Positions 8,342 to 17,126 of a stretch of 64,000 nucleotides of DNA are shown one piece after another (the first letter of the stretch is position 1; each line of letters begins with the position of its first letter). The translations under genes and the position numbers were made by a program. The DNA is from Pseudomonas putida NBRC 14164 (GTDB taxonomy: Bacteria; Pseudomonadota; Gammaproteobacteria; Pseudomonadales; Pseudomonadaceae). The notes below the pieces were generated by a model. The model saw nothing but the letters and a program-made list of their open reading frames with translations. It did no database searches and had not been told where the DNA came from. Location of the stretch: positions 5,016,501-5,080,500 of the forward strand of contig NC_021505.1 of NCBI RefSeq assembly GCF_000412675.1. The letters run 5' to 3'.

Positions 8342-9250
8342 TTATGGGCGCTCGTCCACACCTTCAGCCTTGACTGGAGGGATCAGGTCTTCGCTGTTCA
8401 GGTTCAGCCAGATCAGTACCACGTTGGCGATGTAGATCGACGAGTAGGTACCGGCCAGAACACCGATGAACAGGGCCAGCGAGAAGCCGAACAGGTTGTC
8501 GCCACCGAAGAACAGCAGTGCGGCAATGGCCAGCAAGGTCGAAACCGAGGTGGCGATGGTGCGCAGCAGGGTCTGGGTGGTCGAAACGTTGATGTTCTCG
8601 ATCAGCGAAGCCTTGCGCATGACGCGGAAGTTTTCACGCACCCGGTCGAACACGACGATGGTGTCGTTCAGCGAGTAGCCGATGATCGCCAGCACCGCCG
8701 CCAGCACCGTCAGGTCGAAGGTAATCTGGAAGAACGACAGGATACCCAGGGTGACCACCACGTCGTGGATCAGCGAAACGATCGCACCCACGGCGAACTT
8801 CCACTGGAAACGGAAGGCCAGGTAGATAAGGATGCCGCCCAAGGCCATGAGCATGCCCATGCCGCCCTGGTCGCGCAGCTCTTCTCCCACCTGCGGGCCA
8901 ACGAACTCGACACGCTTGAGCGTGGCCGGGTTGTCGCCGCCAGCCTTCTGCAGGGCAGCGGCTACCTTGTTACCCAGCTGCGGGTCATCGCCCGGCATAC
9001 GCACCAGCAGGTCGGTGGTAGCGCCGAAGCTCTGCACCACGGCCTCGTGGAAGCCGGAGTCGACCAGCTCGGCACGCACCGCCTTGAGGTCGGCCGGGCG
9101 CTCGTATGTGAGCTCGATCAGCGTACCGCCGGTGAAGTCCAGGCCAAAGTTGAGGCCCTTCTGCCACCAGCTGAACAGCGCCAGCACGGTGAGGAGCACG
9201 GTAATGGCGAACGCAACATTGCGCACGCCCATGAAGTTGATGGTTTTCAT
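8342..9250 (-). CDS. secF: Protein translocase subunit SecF
   Basis: SecF forms, with SecD, the proton-driven accessory complex that helps complete Sec export. The 302-residue protein starts at MKTINFMGVRN (ATG 9250). It has an N-terminal membrane helix, a periplasmic P1-like domain beginning with GLDFTGGTLIEL, and five further membrane helices. The RND-family block YSLNDTIVVFDRVREN is in the membrane half. It lies 10 bp after secD. Confidence 0.96.
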   Translation of the reverse strand: MKTINFMGVRNVAFAITVLLTVLALFSWWQKGLNFGLDFTGGTLIELTYERPADLKAVRAELVDSGFHEAVVQSFGATTDLLVRMPGDDPQLGNKVAAALQKAGGDNPATLKRVEFVGPQVGEELRDQGGMGMLMALGGILIYLAFRFQWKFAVGAIVSLIHDVVVTLGILSFFQITFDLTVLAAVLAIIGYSLNDTIVVFDRVRENFRVMRKASLIENINVSTTQTLLRTIATSVSTLLAIAALLFFGGDNLFGFSLALFIGVLAGTYSSIYIANVVLIWLNLNSEDLIPPVKAEGVDERP

Positions 9251-9260
9251 CGCAGCTCCC

Positions 9261-11123
9261 TCAAACCCACAGCTTCTTGATGTCACGCCCGCCGCAGGTC
9301 AGGTTGACCATTGCGCGGGTCACCATGACGGCGGTGAACATCGAGGTGAAAATCCCGAGGGACATGGTAACCGCAAAGCCTTTGACCGGGCCGGTCCCCA
9401 TGGCGAACAGGATACCGCCGACCAGCAGGCTGGTCAGGTTGGCGTCGATGATCGCGGTGTAGGCGCGGTTGAAGCCTTCGTGGATGGCGCGCTGTACCGA
9501 CATGCCGGCTTTCAGCTCTTCGCGGATCCGCGAGAAGATCAGCACGTTGGCGTCCACCGCCATACCCATGGTCAACACGATACCGGCAATACCCGGCAGG
9601 GTCAGGGTGGCACCCAGCAGCGACATCAGCGCCAGCAGCAGCACCATGTTGCCCGCAAGGGCGATGGTGGCGATCACGCCGAAGCCACGGTAGATGGCGA
9701 TGATGAACAGCGAGACGAACAGCATGCCCCACAGCGACGCATCGATACCCTTGGTGATGTTGTCGGCACCCAGGCTTGGGCCAATGGTACGTTCTTCAGC
9801 GAAGTACATCGGCGCGGCCAGACCACCGGCACGCAGCAGCAGGGCCAGTTCGGACGATTCGCCCTGGCCGTTCAGGCCGGTGATGCGGAACTGGCTGCCC
9901 AGTGGCGACTGGATGGTCGCCAGGCTGATGATCTTCTTCTCTTCCACGAAGCTTTGTACGGCAACGTCCTTCTCGACGCCGTCGACGGTCTGCTTCACGT
10001 AGCGCGTGACCGGCTTCTGCTCGATGAAGATCACTGCCATGCTGCGGCCGACGTTGCTACGGGTAGCACGGCTCATCAGCTCGCCACCGTGGCCATCCAG
10101 GCGGATGTTCACTTGTGGGCGACCGTGCTCGTCAAAGCTGGCCTGGGCGTCGGTAACCTGGTCACCGGTGATGATCAGGCCGCGCTCGACCGGCGCAGAA
10201 CGGCCGCCTTCGCGGAACTCGAACACTTCGGTAGTGGCCTTGGACGCACCCGGCTCGGCACCAAAGCGGAACTCCAGGTTGGCGGTTTTACCGAGGATAC
10301 GCTTGGCTTCGGCAGTGTCCTGCACGCCCGGCAGCTCGACCACGATACGGTTGGCGCCCTGGCGCTGTACCAGCGGCTCGGCCACGCCCAGCTCGTTGAC
10401 ACGGTTGCGCACGGTGGTGAGGTTCTGCTTGATCGAGTATTCGCGGATCTCGGCAACTTTTGCCTGAGTCAGCGCCAGACGCAGCACGGCGAGGTCGTTG
10501 CGCTCGGTGGTGGTCAGGTCGAAATCATTGAAATTCTTGCGGATCAGGGCACGTGCCTGTTCGCGGGTTGCATCGTCAGCGAAGCCCAGCATGATGCCAC
10601 CATCCTGCTGAGGCAGGCTGCGGTAGCGGATGCGCTCTTTGCGCAGCAAGGTCTTGACCTCGCCTTCGTAGACCTTCATGCGGGCGGTCATGGCCTTGTC
10701 CATGTCCACTTCCAGCAGGAAGTGCACACCACCGGACAGGTCCAGGCCCAGCTTCATCGGGCTCGCACCCAGGTTGCGCAGCCATTGCGGGGTAGTCTGT
10801 GCCAGGTTCAGGGCCACGACATAATCATCGCCCAGTGCCTTGCGCACTACATCCTTGGCTGGCAGTTGGTCTTCCTGGTTGGTCAGGCGGATCAGCCCGC
10901 TGCCCTTCTCACCCAGGCTCGCGCCTTTGACAGCGATCTTGGCATCGACCAGCGCCTTGCTGACACGATCGAGGTCGGCCTGGTTCACCTGCAGCGCCGA
11001 ACTGGCACCGCTGATCTGTACCGCCGGATCATCCGGGTAGAGGTTGGGAGCGGAATAAATGAAACCGACCACCAGTACCAGCACGATCAGTGCATATTTC
11101 CACAGAGGGTATTTGTTCAGCAT
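9261..11123 (-). CDS. secD: Protein translocase subunit SecD
   Basis: SecD is a 620-residue membrane protein with six predicted membrane helices and a large periplasmic region (P1 and P4 domains) between helices 1 and 2. It drives late steps of protein translocation with SecF. The signature GLDLSGGVHFLLEVD follows the first third, and the membrane block with GMAVDANVLIFSRIREEL is in the C-terminal part. The start is ATG 11123; a GTG one codon earlier is also open. It lies between yajC and secF in one operon. Confidence 0.96.
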   Translation of the reverse strand: MLNKYPLWKYALIVLVLVVGFIYSAPNLYPDDPAVQISGASSALQVNQADLDRVSKALVDAKIAVKGASLGEKGSGLIRLTNQEDQLPAKDVVRKALGDDYVVALNLAQTTPQWLRNLGASPMKLGLDLSGGVHFLLEVDMDKAMTARMKVYEGEVKTLLRKERIRYRSLPQQDGGIMLGFADDATREQARALIRKNFNDFDLTTTERNDLAVLRLALTQAKVAEIREYSIKQNLTTVRNRVNELGVAEPLVQRQGANRIVVELPGVQDTAEAKRILGKTANLEFRFGAEPGASKATTEVFEFREGGRSAPVERGLIITGDQVTDAQASFDEHGRPQVNIRLDGHGGELMSRATRSNVGRSMAVIFIEQKPVTRYVKQTVDGVEKDVAVQSFVEEKKIISLATIQSPLGSQFRITGLNGQGESSELALLLRAGGLAAPMYFAEERTIGPSLGADNITKGIDASLWGMLFVSLFIIAIYRGFGVIATIALAGNMVLLLALMSLLGATLTLPGIAGIVLTMGMAVDANVLIFSRIREELKAGMSVQRAIHEGFNRAYTAIIDANLTSLLVGGILFAMGTGPVKGFAVTMSLGIFTSMFTAVMVTRAMVNLTCGGRDIKKLWV

Positions 11124-11186
11124 CACGCCGCCCGTTCAAGACGCGGGGCGCTTTGCGCGCCCCGACTGGAAAATAAAACCGGTAAC

Positions 11187-11522
11187 TCAGATAGCCTTGA
11201 GCGTACCTTTTGGCAGGGTTGCCGCGATGGCGCCCTTCTGGAACTTCAGCTCGACAGTGTCGGAAACTTCCAGCACCACGAAATCATCGGAAACCTTGAC
11301 GATCTTGCCGGCGATGCCGCCGTTGGTGACAACTTCGTCACCTTTCTGCAAGTTGCCGAGCAGGTTCTTCTGCTCTTTGGCACGTTTGGCCTGTGGACGC
11401 CAGATCATCAGGTAGAAGATGACCAGGAAACCAACCAGGAAAATCCACTCGAAACCGGTACCGGCTGGGCCAGCGGCAGGTGCTGCAGCGTCCGCGTATG
11501 CGGCGGGGATGAAGAAGCTCAT
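11187..11522 (-). CDS. yajC: Sec translocon accessory subunit YajC
   Basis: This small inner-membrane protein (111 residues) associates with SecDF. It has a short Ala/Pro-rich periplasmic N-terminus, a single membrane helix at about residues 23-41 ending in YLMIWRPQ, and a cytoplasmic KOW-like domain with GDEVVTNGGIAGK. Order tgt-yajC-secD-secF is the standard arrangement. Confidence 0.96.
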   Translation of the reverse strand: MSFFIPAAYADAAAPAAGPAGTGFEWIFLVGFLVIFYLMIWRPQAKRAKEQKNLLGNLQKGDEVVTNGGIAGKIVKVSDDFVVLEVSDTVELKFQKGAIAATLPKGTLKAI

Positions 11523-11564
11523 TGGGCACTCCTAATGTAATTTTCTAATAATGGATGCAGACAG

Positions 11565-12680
11565 TCAGTCCAAAGGCGGTACAGGAAGCCCGCGCTTGGC
11601 GTAGAAGGCGTCGACGAAGGCGGCCAATTTACCCTGTTGAATAGCCTCGCGTAAACCGGCCATCAAGCGCTGGTAATGGCGCAAGTTGTGGATGGTATTC
11701 AGCATGCTGCTCAACATTTCGCCGCACTTGTCCAGGTGATGGAGATAGGCGCGGGAGAAGTTGGTGCAGGTGTAGCAGTCACAGGTCGGATCCAGCGGCG
11801 ATTCATCGTGGCGATGGAACGCATTGCGGATCTTGATCACCCCTGTATCGACGAACAGATGGCCGTTACGCGCGTTACGCGTAGGCATCACGCAGTCGAA
11901 CATGTCGACGCCGCGGCGCACACCCTCAACGAGATCTTCCGGTTTGCCTACCCCCATAAGGTAACGAGGTTTGTCAGCAGGCATCATGCCCGGCAGGTAA
12001 TCCAGCACCTTGATCATTTCGTGCTTGGGTTCGCCCACCGACAGGCCACCGATGGCCAGGCCGTCGAAACCGATGTTTTCCAGGCCTTCCAGGGAGCGCA
12101 TGCGCAGGTCCTGGTACATGCCGCCCTGGACGATGCCGAACAGCGCCGCCGTGTTGTCGGCGTGGGCGTTCTTCGAGCGCTGGGCCCAGCGCAGCGACAG
12201 CTCCATGGAAGTACGTGCCACGTCGTGCTCGGCCGGGTACGGGGTGCACTCGTCGAAGATCATCACCACGTCCGAGCCCAGGTCACGTTGCACCTGCATC
12301 GACTCTTCAGGGCCCATGAACACCTTCGAGCCATCGACTGGCGAGGCGAAGGTCACGCCCTCTTCCTTGATCTTGCGCATGGCGCCCAGGCTGAACACCT
12401 GGAAGCCACCGGAGTCGGTGAGGATCGGGCCTTTCCACTGCATGAAGTCGTGCAGGCCGTTGTGCTTCTTGATCACCTCGGTGCCCGGGCGCAGCCACAG
12501 GTGGAAGGTGTTGCCCAGGATCATCTCGGCGCCAATGGCCTCGATATCGCGTGGCAGCATGCCCTTGACCGTGCCATAGGTACCCACCGGCATGAACGCA
12601 GGGGTTTCCACCGTGCCACGTGGGAAGGTGATGCGACCACGACGGGCCTTGCCGTCGGTAGCCAGCAGTTCGAAGGACAT
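11565..12680 (-). CDS. tgt: tRNA-guanine(34) transglycosylase Tgt
   Basis: Tgt exchanges guanine-34 for preQ1 in GUN anticodon tRNAs, the insertion step of queuosine synthesis. The protein is 371 residues if started at MSFELLATDGK (ATG 12680). An ATG six codons upstream (12698) overlaps the queA stop by 4 bp and has a better GAGGA ribosome site, so either may be used. The TIM-barrel motifs DSGGFQVFSLG, FDECTPYPA and DCVMPTRNARNG are present, as is the zinc site CDCYTC with a downstream His. It is co-transcribed with queA, the next enzyme of the pathway. Confidence 0.96.
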   Translation of the reverse strand: MSFELLATDGKARRGRITFPRGTVETPAFMPVGTYGTVKGMLPRDIEAIGAEMILGNTFHLWLRPGTEVIKKHNGLHDFMQWKGPILTDSGGFQVFSLGAMRKIKEEGVTFASPVDGSKVFMGPEESMQVQRDLGSDVVMIFDECTPYPAEHDVARTSMELSLRWAQRSKNAHADNTAALFGIVQGGMYQDLRMRSLEGLENIGFDGLAIGGLSVGEPKHEMIKVLDYLPGMMPADKPRYLMGVGKPEDLVEGVRRGVDMFDCVMPTRNARNGHLFVDTGVIKIRNAFHRHDESPLDPTCDCYTCTNFSRAYLHHLDKCGEMLSSMLNTIHNLRHYQRLMAGLREAIQQGKLAAFVDAFYAKRGLPVPPLD

Positions 12681-12694
12681 TCGACAGGTGCGAC

Positions 12695-13744
12695 TCATGC
12701 TTGATCCTCGGGGCCGCGTGGCGCCGGATTGCGGGTGATGAACATGGCATCACCGTAACTGAAGAAGCGGTACCCGTCCTCGACCGCCGCCGCGTAGGCA
12801 GCCATGGTTTCGGGGTAACCGGCGAACGCCGAGACCAGCATCAGCAGCGTGGACTCCGGCAGGTGGAAGTTGGTGACCAGGGCATCGACCACATGGAACG
12901 GCCGGCCCGGGTAGATGAAGATGTCGGTGTCGCCGCTGAAGGCCTTGAGCACGCCATCGCGCGCCGCGCTTTCCAGCGAACGCACGCTGGTGGTGCCGAC
13001 CGCGACCACCCGGCCGCCACGTGCGCGGCAGGCCTCGATGGCATCGACCACATCCTGGCCCACTTCGAGCCATTCTTTATGCATGTGGTGGTCTTCGATC
13101 TTGTCGACCCGCACCGGCTGGAACGTGCCCGCGCCCACGTGCAGGGTAACGAAAGCCCGCTCCACACCTTTGGCAGCAATCTTTTCCAGCAGCGCTTCGT
13201 CAAAGTGCAGGCCCGCAGTGGGCGCGGCAACCGCACCGGCGCGCTGGGCGTACACGGTCTGGTAGCGCTCACGGTCGGCGCCCTCGTCGGGGCGGTCGAT
13301 GTAGGGCGGCAGCGGCATATGGCCGACGCGGTCGAGCAATGGCAGCACCTCTTCGGTGAAACGCAGCTCGAACAGCGTGTCATGGCGCGCGACCATTTCG
13401 GCCTCGCCACCGCCATCGATGAGGATCACCGCGCCCACTTTCGGCGCCTTGCTGGCACGCACATGGGCCAGCACCCGGTAGCTGTCGAGCACGCGCTCGA
13501 CCAGCACTTCCAGCTTGCCCCCGGAGGCTTTCTGGCCAAACAACCGCGCCGGGATGACCCGGGTGTTGTTGAACACCATCAGGTCGCCGGGGCGCAGGTA
13601 CTCGAGCAGGTCGGGGAATTGCCGGTGCGCCAGCGCGCCGGTCGGCCCATCGAGCACCAGCAGACGGCTGCCATGGCGCTCGGCCAACGGGTGGCGGGCG
13701 ATCAGGGAATCAGGGAGTTCGAAGGAAAAATCGGCGACGCGCAT
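12695..13744 (-). CDS. queA: S-adenosylmethionine:tRNA ribosyltransferase-isomerase QueA
   Basis: QueA converts preQ1-tRNA to epoxyqueuosine-tRNA using the ribosyl part of SAM. At 349 residues it has the family length. Typical blocks are the N-terminal FELPDSLIARHP, the central APTAGLHFDEALL, HVGAGTFQPVR, and the C-terminal TNFHLPESTLLMLVSAFAG. It is the first gene of the queA-tgt-yajC-secD-secF operon and faces away from the tRNA-Leu gene. Confidence 0.96.
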   Translation of the reverse strand: MRVADFSFELPDSLIARHPLAERHGSRLLVLDGPTGALAHRQFPDLLEYLRPGDLMVFNNTRVIPARLFGQKASGGKLEVLVERVLDSYRVLAHVRASKAPKVGAVILIDGGGEAEMVARHDTLFELRFTEEVLPLLDRVGHMPLPPYIDRPDEGADRERYQTVYAQRAGAVAAPTAGLHFDEALLEKIAAKGVERAFVTLHVGAGTFQPVRVDKIEDHHMHKEWLEVGQDVVDAIEACRARGGRVVAVGTTSVRSLESAARDGVLKAFSGDTDIFIYPGRPFHVVDALVTNFHLPESTLLMLVSAFAGYPETMAAYAAAVEDGYRFFSYGDAMFITRNPAPRGPEDQA

Positions 13745-13811
13745 GATGATGTTCGGTTCGGCAGGGCCGGGAAGTTTAGCCCAATGTGTGAAAATTGACC
13801 ATGAAAGCCGA

Positions 13812-13840
13812 TTGACCGACTAGCGGCACCTCTCTATACT
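13812..13840 (+). promoter_or_regulatory. Promoter of tRNA-Leu
   Basis: TTGACC (13812-13817) and TATACT (13835-13840) are separated by 17 bp, 11 bp before the mature tRNA. A GC-rich discriminator follows the -10, typical of stringently controlled stable-RNA promoters. Confidence 0.85.
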
Positions 13841-13851
13841 GCGCGCCACAC

Positions 13852-13936
13852 GCCCTGATGGCGGAATTGGTAGACGCGGCGGATTCAAAATCCGTTTTCG
13901 AAAGGAGTGGGAGTTCGAGTCTCCCTCGGGGCACCA
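13852..13936 (+). tRNA. tRNA-Leu (anticodon CAA)
   Basis: This is an 85-nt cloverleaf with a 7-bp acceptor stem (GCCCTGA / TCGGGGC, with one T-G pair), a D-arm AATTGGTAGA, and an anticodon stem GCGGA/TCCGT around loop TTCAAAA (anticodon CAA, reading UUG). It has a long variable arm typical of class II tRNAs, a T-loop TTCGAGT and an encoded CCA end. Confidence 0.97.
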
Positions 13937-13944
13937 AAATCCGG

Positions 13945-13973
13945 AAAAAACCGACCTTATGGTCGGTTTTTTT
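13945..13973 (+). terminator. Terminator of tRNA-Leu
   Basis: The stem AAAAAACCGACC / GGTCGGTTTTTT with loop TTAT and a T7 run starts 9 bp after the tRNA. Confidence 0.92.
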
Positions 13974-14010
13974 GTGCCCGACGATTTTGCCGGGCTAGGC
14001 AAAGGCCCTA

Positions 14011-14508
14011 TCAGGGGCGGACCGCTGTCACTTCGATCTCAACCCGCCAGGCAGGGTGCGCCAGGCCTGCAATCTGGAACGCCGAGCGCGCAGGTAGCAC
14101 CGGCTGCTTGGCGGCTGGGCCGAAGAACTGGGTGTAGCCGGCCATGAAACCGTCGAAATCCATCTTCCCGCCGTGCTCCGGTCCGCCCACCAGGAATACC
14201 TGCATCTTCACCACGTCAGTCAGGCCAAGACCCAGCGCTTTCAGCTGCTGCTGGATGCTTTCAAGCACATTGATGGTTTGTGCCTTGGTATCACCGTAGG
14301 CTTCCAGCGAATCCTTGGGCGCGTCGGGATGGATCACCGACGGGACGGAACCGCTCAGGTAGACGATCGATTTCCCGGCAGGAATCTCTACAGCCGACGA
14401 GATAGGGAAACTACCTGCGCCATGGCGCACGATATCTTGTGCATGAACGCTGCCGGCACCGGCTAATCCCAACGCCAATGCAGCAACGGTCTTGAAAGCG
14501 AATTTCAT
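14011..14508 (-). CDS. Secreted RidA/YjgF-family protein (probable periplasmic imine deaminase)
   Basis: RidA proteins hydrolyse enamine/imine intermediates released by amino-acid-processing enzymes. This 165-residue member starts at ATG 14508 behind a strong AGGAGAG site and begins with a clear Sec signal peptide (MKFAFKTVAALALGLAGAGSVHA, likely cut after A23). The RidA domain keeps the substrate-binding Arg in the PARSAFQIAGL block and the C-terminal VEIEVTAV strand. Most RidA proteins are cytosolic and about 130 residues, so export is unusual. It lies 79 bp downstream of the deaminase gene on the same strand, whose product releases imino acids. I infer that the pair works together outside the cytoplasm. 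Confidence 0.85.
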   Translation of the reverse strand: MKFAFKTVAALALGLAGAGSVHAQDIVRHGAGSFPISSAVEIPAGKSIVYLSGSVPSVIHPDAPKDSLEAYGDTKAQTINVLESIQQQLKALGLGLTDVVKMQVFLVGGPEHGGKMDFDGFMAGYTQFFGPAAKQPVLPARSAFQIAGLAHPAWRVEIEVTAVRP

Positions 14509-14587
14509 ATTTCTCTCCTGATGGTTACGCAAGAATGTACACGCACCGATGATGCGTGTACGGGTCATTCCATTGCGGTATGTGTAC

Positions 14588-16003
14588 TTAGAATCGATAC
14601 AAACTGAAGGGTTTCGGGTCCAGCACCGGCGCCTTTCCAAGCAGCAGGTCTGCCGTCAGCTCGGACGACACCGGGCTTTCCGTCATACCCCAGCCGGTCG
14701 CGGTGTTGATGACCAGGCCTGGGTACTCATTGACCTGCGAAATGATCGGGTTCTCATCCGGGGCGATGGCCATGGCACCGCTCCACTGATCGATCAACTT
14801 GGCATCCTGGAAGGCAGGGAACTCGACCTTGAGCTTTTCCAGAGATGCGTCCAGCTCTGGAATATCCGGGGCCGCCGTCATCAGCCTGTTTTTCTCGAAG
14901 GGCGATACCTCGTCCAGCCTCCACTGGGTGGGCTGAGTGAACGAATCGATCAGTTGCTTGTTGAGTGAGATGTGCACCGGGAAGTCGGGGATGGCCAGCA
15001 ATGGCAGGTATTTATAGCCATACATGAACGATTCTTTGACCACCGGGGCAACGACGACGCGCGGTGAGGTGGCGTATGTACCGTCGGCCTGCTCGCGGAA
15101 GTAGATATTCCCCGGCAATGCAACGTTGCCCCCCGGTGCACGGGGTGCCGCGCTGATGATTTGCTGGGACTGGTAGGCCGGCAAGGTAGGCACATCGACG
15201 CCCAGGTTCTGCATGAACAGCCTGGACCAGGCGCCACCTGCCACGACCACGCGAGAAGTGCTGATGGCACCCTTCTCGGTCACCACATCGGAAATGACGC
15301 CTGCCTGGGTTTCCAGGCCCCTTGCGGCGCAGTGGGTGTAGATGCGCACACCCATTTTCTTGGCGTACTCCGCCATGACAAACGATGCGCGCTCGGCGTC
15401 CAGGCTACCGGAGTCTTCCTCGAAACCTGCAATTTTCCAGCTCGATGATGCACCGCGCAGCCGCTGTTCGAGTTCATTCCCCTGAATGATCCGAGTCTTG
15501 AAGGGGTTGTCCGCTGCTACTTCCCGGCTTTTGACATCAATCCACTTTCTGACGCTTTCCAGGTCTTCTTCATCGAAAGGAACTTCGACCCGGCCCTGTG
15601 TGCGATAGCTGGTATCTGCACCCACTTTGGCATTCATCTCGCGCCACCGTTGTTTCGCAAGATGGTGCAACTGGAACGTCGCGTCAGGCATCTTGTAGGT
15701 CATGACCTGACCATAGAACCTGCATGACTGCTCGCCGGCAATATCCCCTTTTTCAACGACGACTACCGAGAGGCCACGTTCGACAAGATTGATCGCGGTC
15801 ATGAGCCCCAGAATACCAGCGCCAACAACTACCACGTCTGCCTGCTTGGGAAGTGCACCTTCGGTGCCTTCTACAAAACCAAACCGCGGCTTGCCGGGGA
15901 TCAACCGGCCTTCGCGGGTCAGCAAGGGGGTCAGAATGCCTGCGCCACCTGCAATAGCCACGACGCCGCCGCCGATCAAAAATTTACGCCTCGTCATTCC
16001 CAT
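14588..16003 (-). CDS. Membrane-anchored L-amino-acid deaminase (Proteus LAAD-like flavoprotein)
   Basis: This FAD-dependent oxidoreductase oxidatively deaminates L-amino acids to 2-keto acids and ammonia, passing electrons to the respiratory chain. From ATG 16003 (AGGAAAG site) it has 471 residues, the length of Proteus L-amino-acid deaminase, which it resembles along its whole length as I recall that sequence. The N-terminus has a twin-arginine-like TRRKFLIGG followed by a hydrophobic segment (about 9-27). The FAD motif VVVGAGILGL is at residues 58-67. Shared blocks include EQSCRFYGQ, YRTQGRVEVP, TLPAYQSQQ, YGYKYLPLLA and TATGWGMTESPVS. D-amino-acid dehydrogenase (DadA) is a more distant relative. 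Exact substrate range is not visible from sequence. Confidence 0.88.
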   Translation of the reverse strand: MGMTRRKFLIGGGVVAIAGGAGILTPLLTREGRLIPGKPRFGFVEGTEGALPKQADVVVVGAGILGLMTAINLVERGLSVVVVEKGDIAGEQSCRFYGQVMTYKMPDATFQLHHLAKQRWREMNAKVGADTSYRTQGRVEVPFDEEDLESVRKWIDVKSREVAADNPFKTRIIQGNELEQRLRGASSSWKIAGFEEDSGSLDAERASFVMAEYAKKMGVRIYTHCAARGLETQAGVISDVVTEKGAISTSRVVVAGGAWSRLFMQNLGVDVPTLPAYQSQQIISAAPRAPGGNVALPGNIYFREQADGTYATSPRVVVAPVVKESFMYGYKYLPLLAIPDFPVHISLNKQLIDSFTQPTQWRLDEVSPFEKNRLMTAAPDIPELDASLEKLKVEFPAFQDAKLIDQWSGAMAIAPDENPIISQVNEYPGLVINTATGWGMTESPVSSELTADLLLGKAPVLDPKPFSLYRF

Positions 16004-16404
16004 GACACTTTCCTTTCCTGGTAATCGGTGTGGGTTCATCAGCTCAGGCGGCGAGCCACCTACCTGGCCGCCAGCCGCCGCGGTCAACTTTCGGCCACCG
16101 CGTCAGGCTGATGCTTAAAATTGAAGGGCGGCTATTTTGTTGATGACCCGCTTCGGGAAAAAGCGCTGTGGGCAAATACTTAGTTCAGCCATTTTGAAAC
16201 TATCGCGCAGGGGACATAAATAGTTGATATGGCGACATTCAACACTCGAAAGAGGCAAGTTAGTTCGAGCGAAGATGCTGGCTTAGTTTCGAAAGTGCAC
16301 GGAGGCAACAAGCGCTGAGAATTCAGTAACTGTGTGGGTGTATAGCGTTATGTGGCGCCATTGAGCGCAACCTGGGGTCAATTTTTCGTGCATCCGCCCT
16401 TGGC
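16004..16404. other. 401-bp intergenic region upstream of the deaminase
   Basis: No gene is visible. The stretch is clearly more AT-rich than its neighbours and should hold the promoter of the deaminase-RidA pair, but I see no convincing -35/-10 couple or operator. A short imperfect hairpin (CGCTT...AAGCG near 16152-16170) is present. Confidence 0.5.
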
Positions 16405-16827
16405 TCAGGCGCTCCTCACGCCGAGATCTTCAGCAAACCGAAGCAGGTAGCCGTCCGGGTCTTGCACCAGGAAATTGCGCTGGCCGACCAGCATGCCGCC
16501 CTGGCGGTACCAACACTCTTCAATCGGCTTTCTGATGCTATGCCCTGCAACCCCCAGCGACGCGACCAAGGACAGTGCATCAGCGCATTCGATCGACAGG
16601 TTGATGCCTCGACCATACGGCGGCTCCAGCGGGCCGACCCGCCAGGGTGACTCACTCTGCCAGTCCTGCTCCAGCATCAGCTGGCTGCCACCAAAAGACA
16701 GGAAGGCAAAATGCTCTTCTGGCCGGTCGTATTCAATCTTGAAGCCGAGTACGCCGCAGTAAAATGCCAGGCTGCGGGGTAGATCAGAAACAATCAGCTC
16801 CGGCACCAGAGGATTTAGCTTAAACAA
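16405..16827 (-). CDS. VOC-fold (glyoxalase/bleomycin-resistance-like) protein
   Basis: This is a 140-residue vicinal-oxygen-chelate protein. It begins with the pattern NPLVPELIVSDLPRSLAFYCGVLGF, typical of bleomycin-binding or glyoxalase-like single-domain proteins, and ends with QDPDGYLLRFAEDLG, which carries the usual C-terminal metal or ligand-site pattern. I choose TTG 16827 as start, preceded by AAAGGAA. The frame stays open upstream to a GTG at 16956, but that extension matches nothing in the family. The substrate cannot be inferred. It stands alone in an AT-richer stretch, which fits acquisition. Confidence 0.7.
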   Translation of the reverse strand: MFKLNPLVPELIVSDLPRSLAFYCGVLGFKIEYDRPEEHFAFLSFGGSQLMLEQDWQSESPWRVGPLEPPYGRGINLSIECADALSLVASLGVAGHSIRKPIEECWYRQGGMLVGQRNFLVQDPDGYLLRFAEDLGVRSA

Positions 16828-17126
16828 TGTTCTGATTCCTTTCAGGGTAAGTCGACTGGCAACTATGAACAGGTCGCCCTGAAAAAGGTAGCTTGTCAGT
16901 GGGGTCGCCCAATGCAGCTCACACCCATCAGATCCGCCCGAAAAAAATCCCCCCACTTTGACGCCGCCCCAATGGCTCTGGGACCTGTAGCCATACCTGC
17001 ATTCTATTGGCCGCCGTCATGACTAACACTTAAGCTGTCATTCGTCGGATATATGCCGAAAGTATTGCTAGCGTAATGGCACTTAGCCATAGTTGCGCTC
17101 CCATTTCTCCACACCCTGTGTGACAC
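16828..17126. other. Intergenic region between VOC and protease genes
   Basis: About 300 bp with no convincing gene, repeat or terminator. It separates divergently oriented genes, so both promoters should lie here, but neither can be assigned by eye. Confidence 0.4.
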
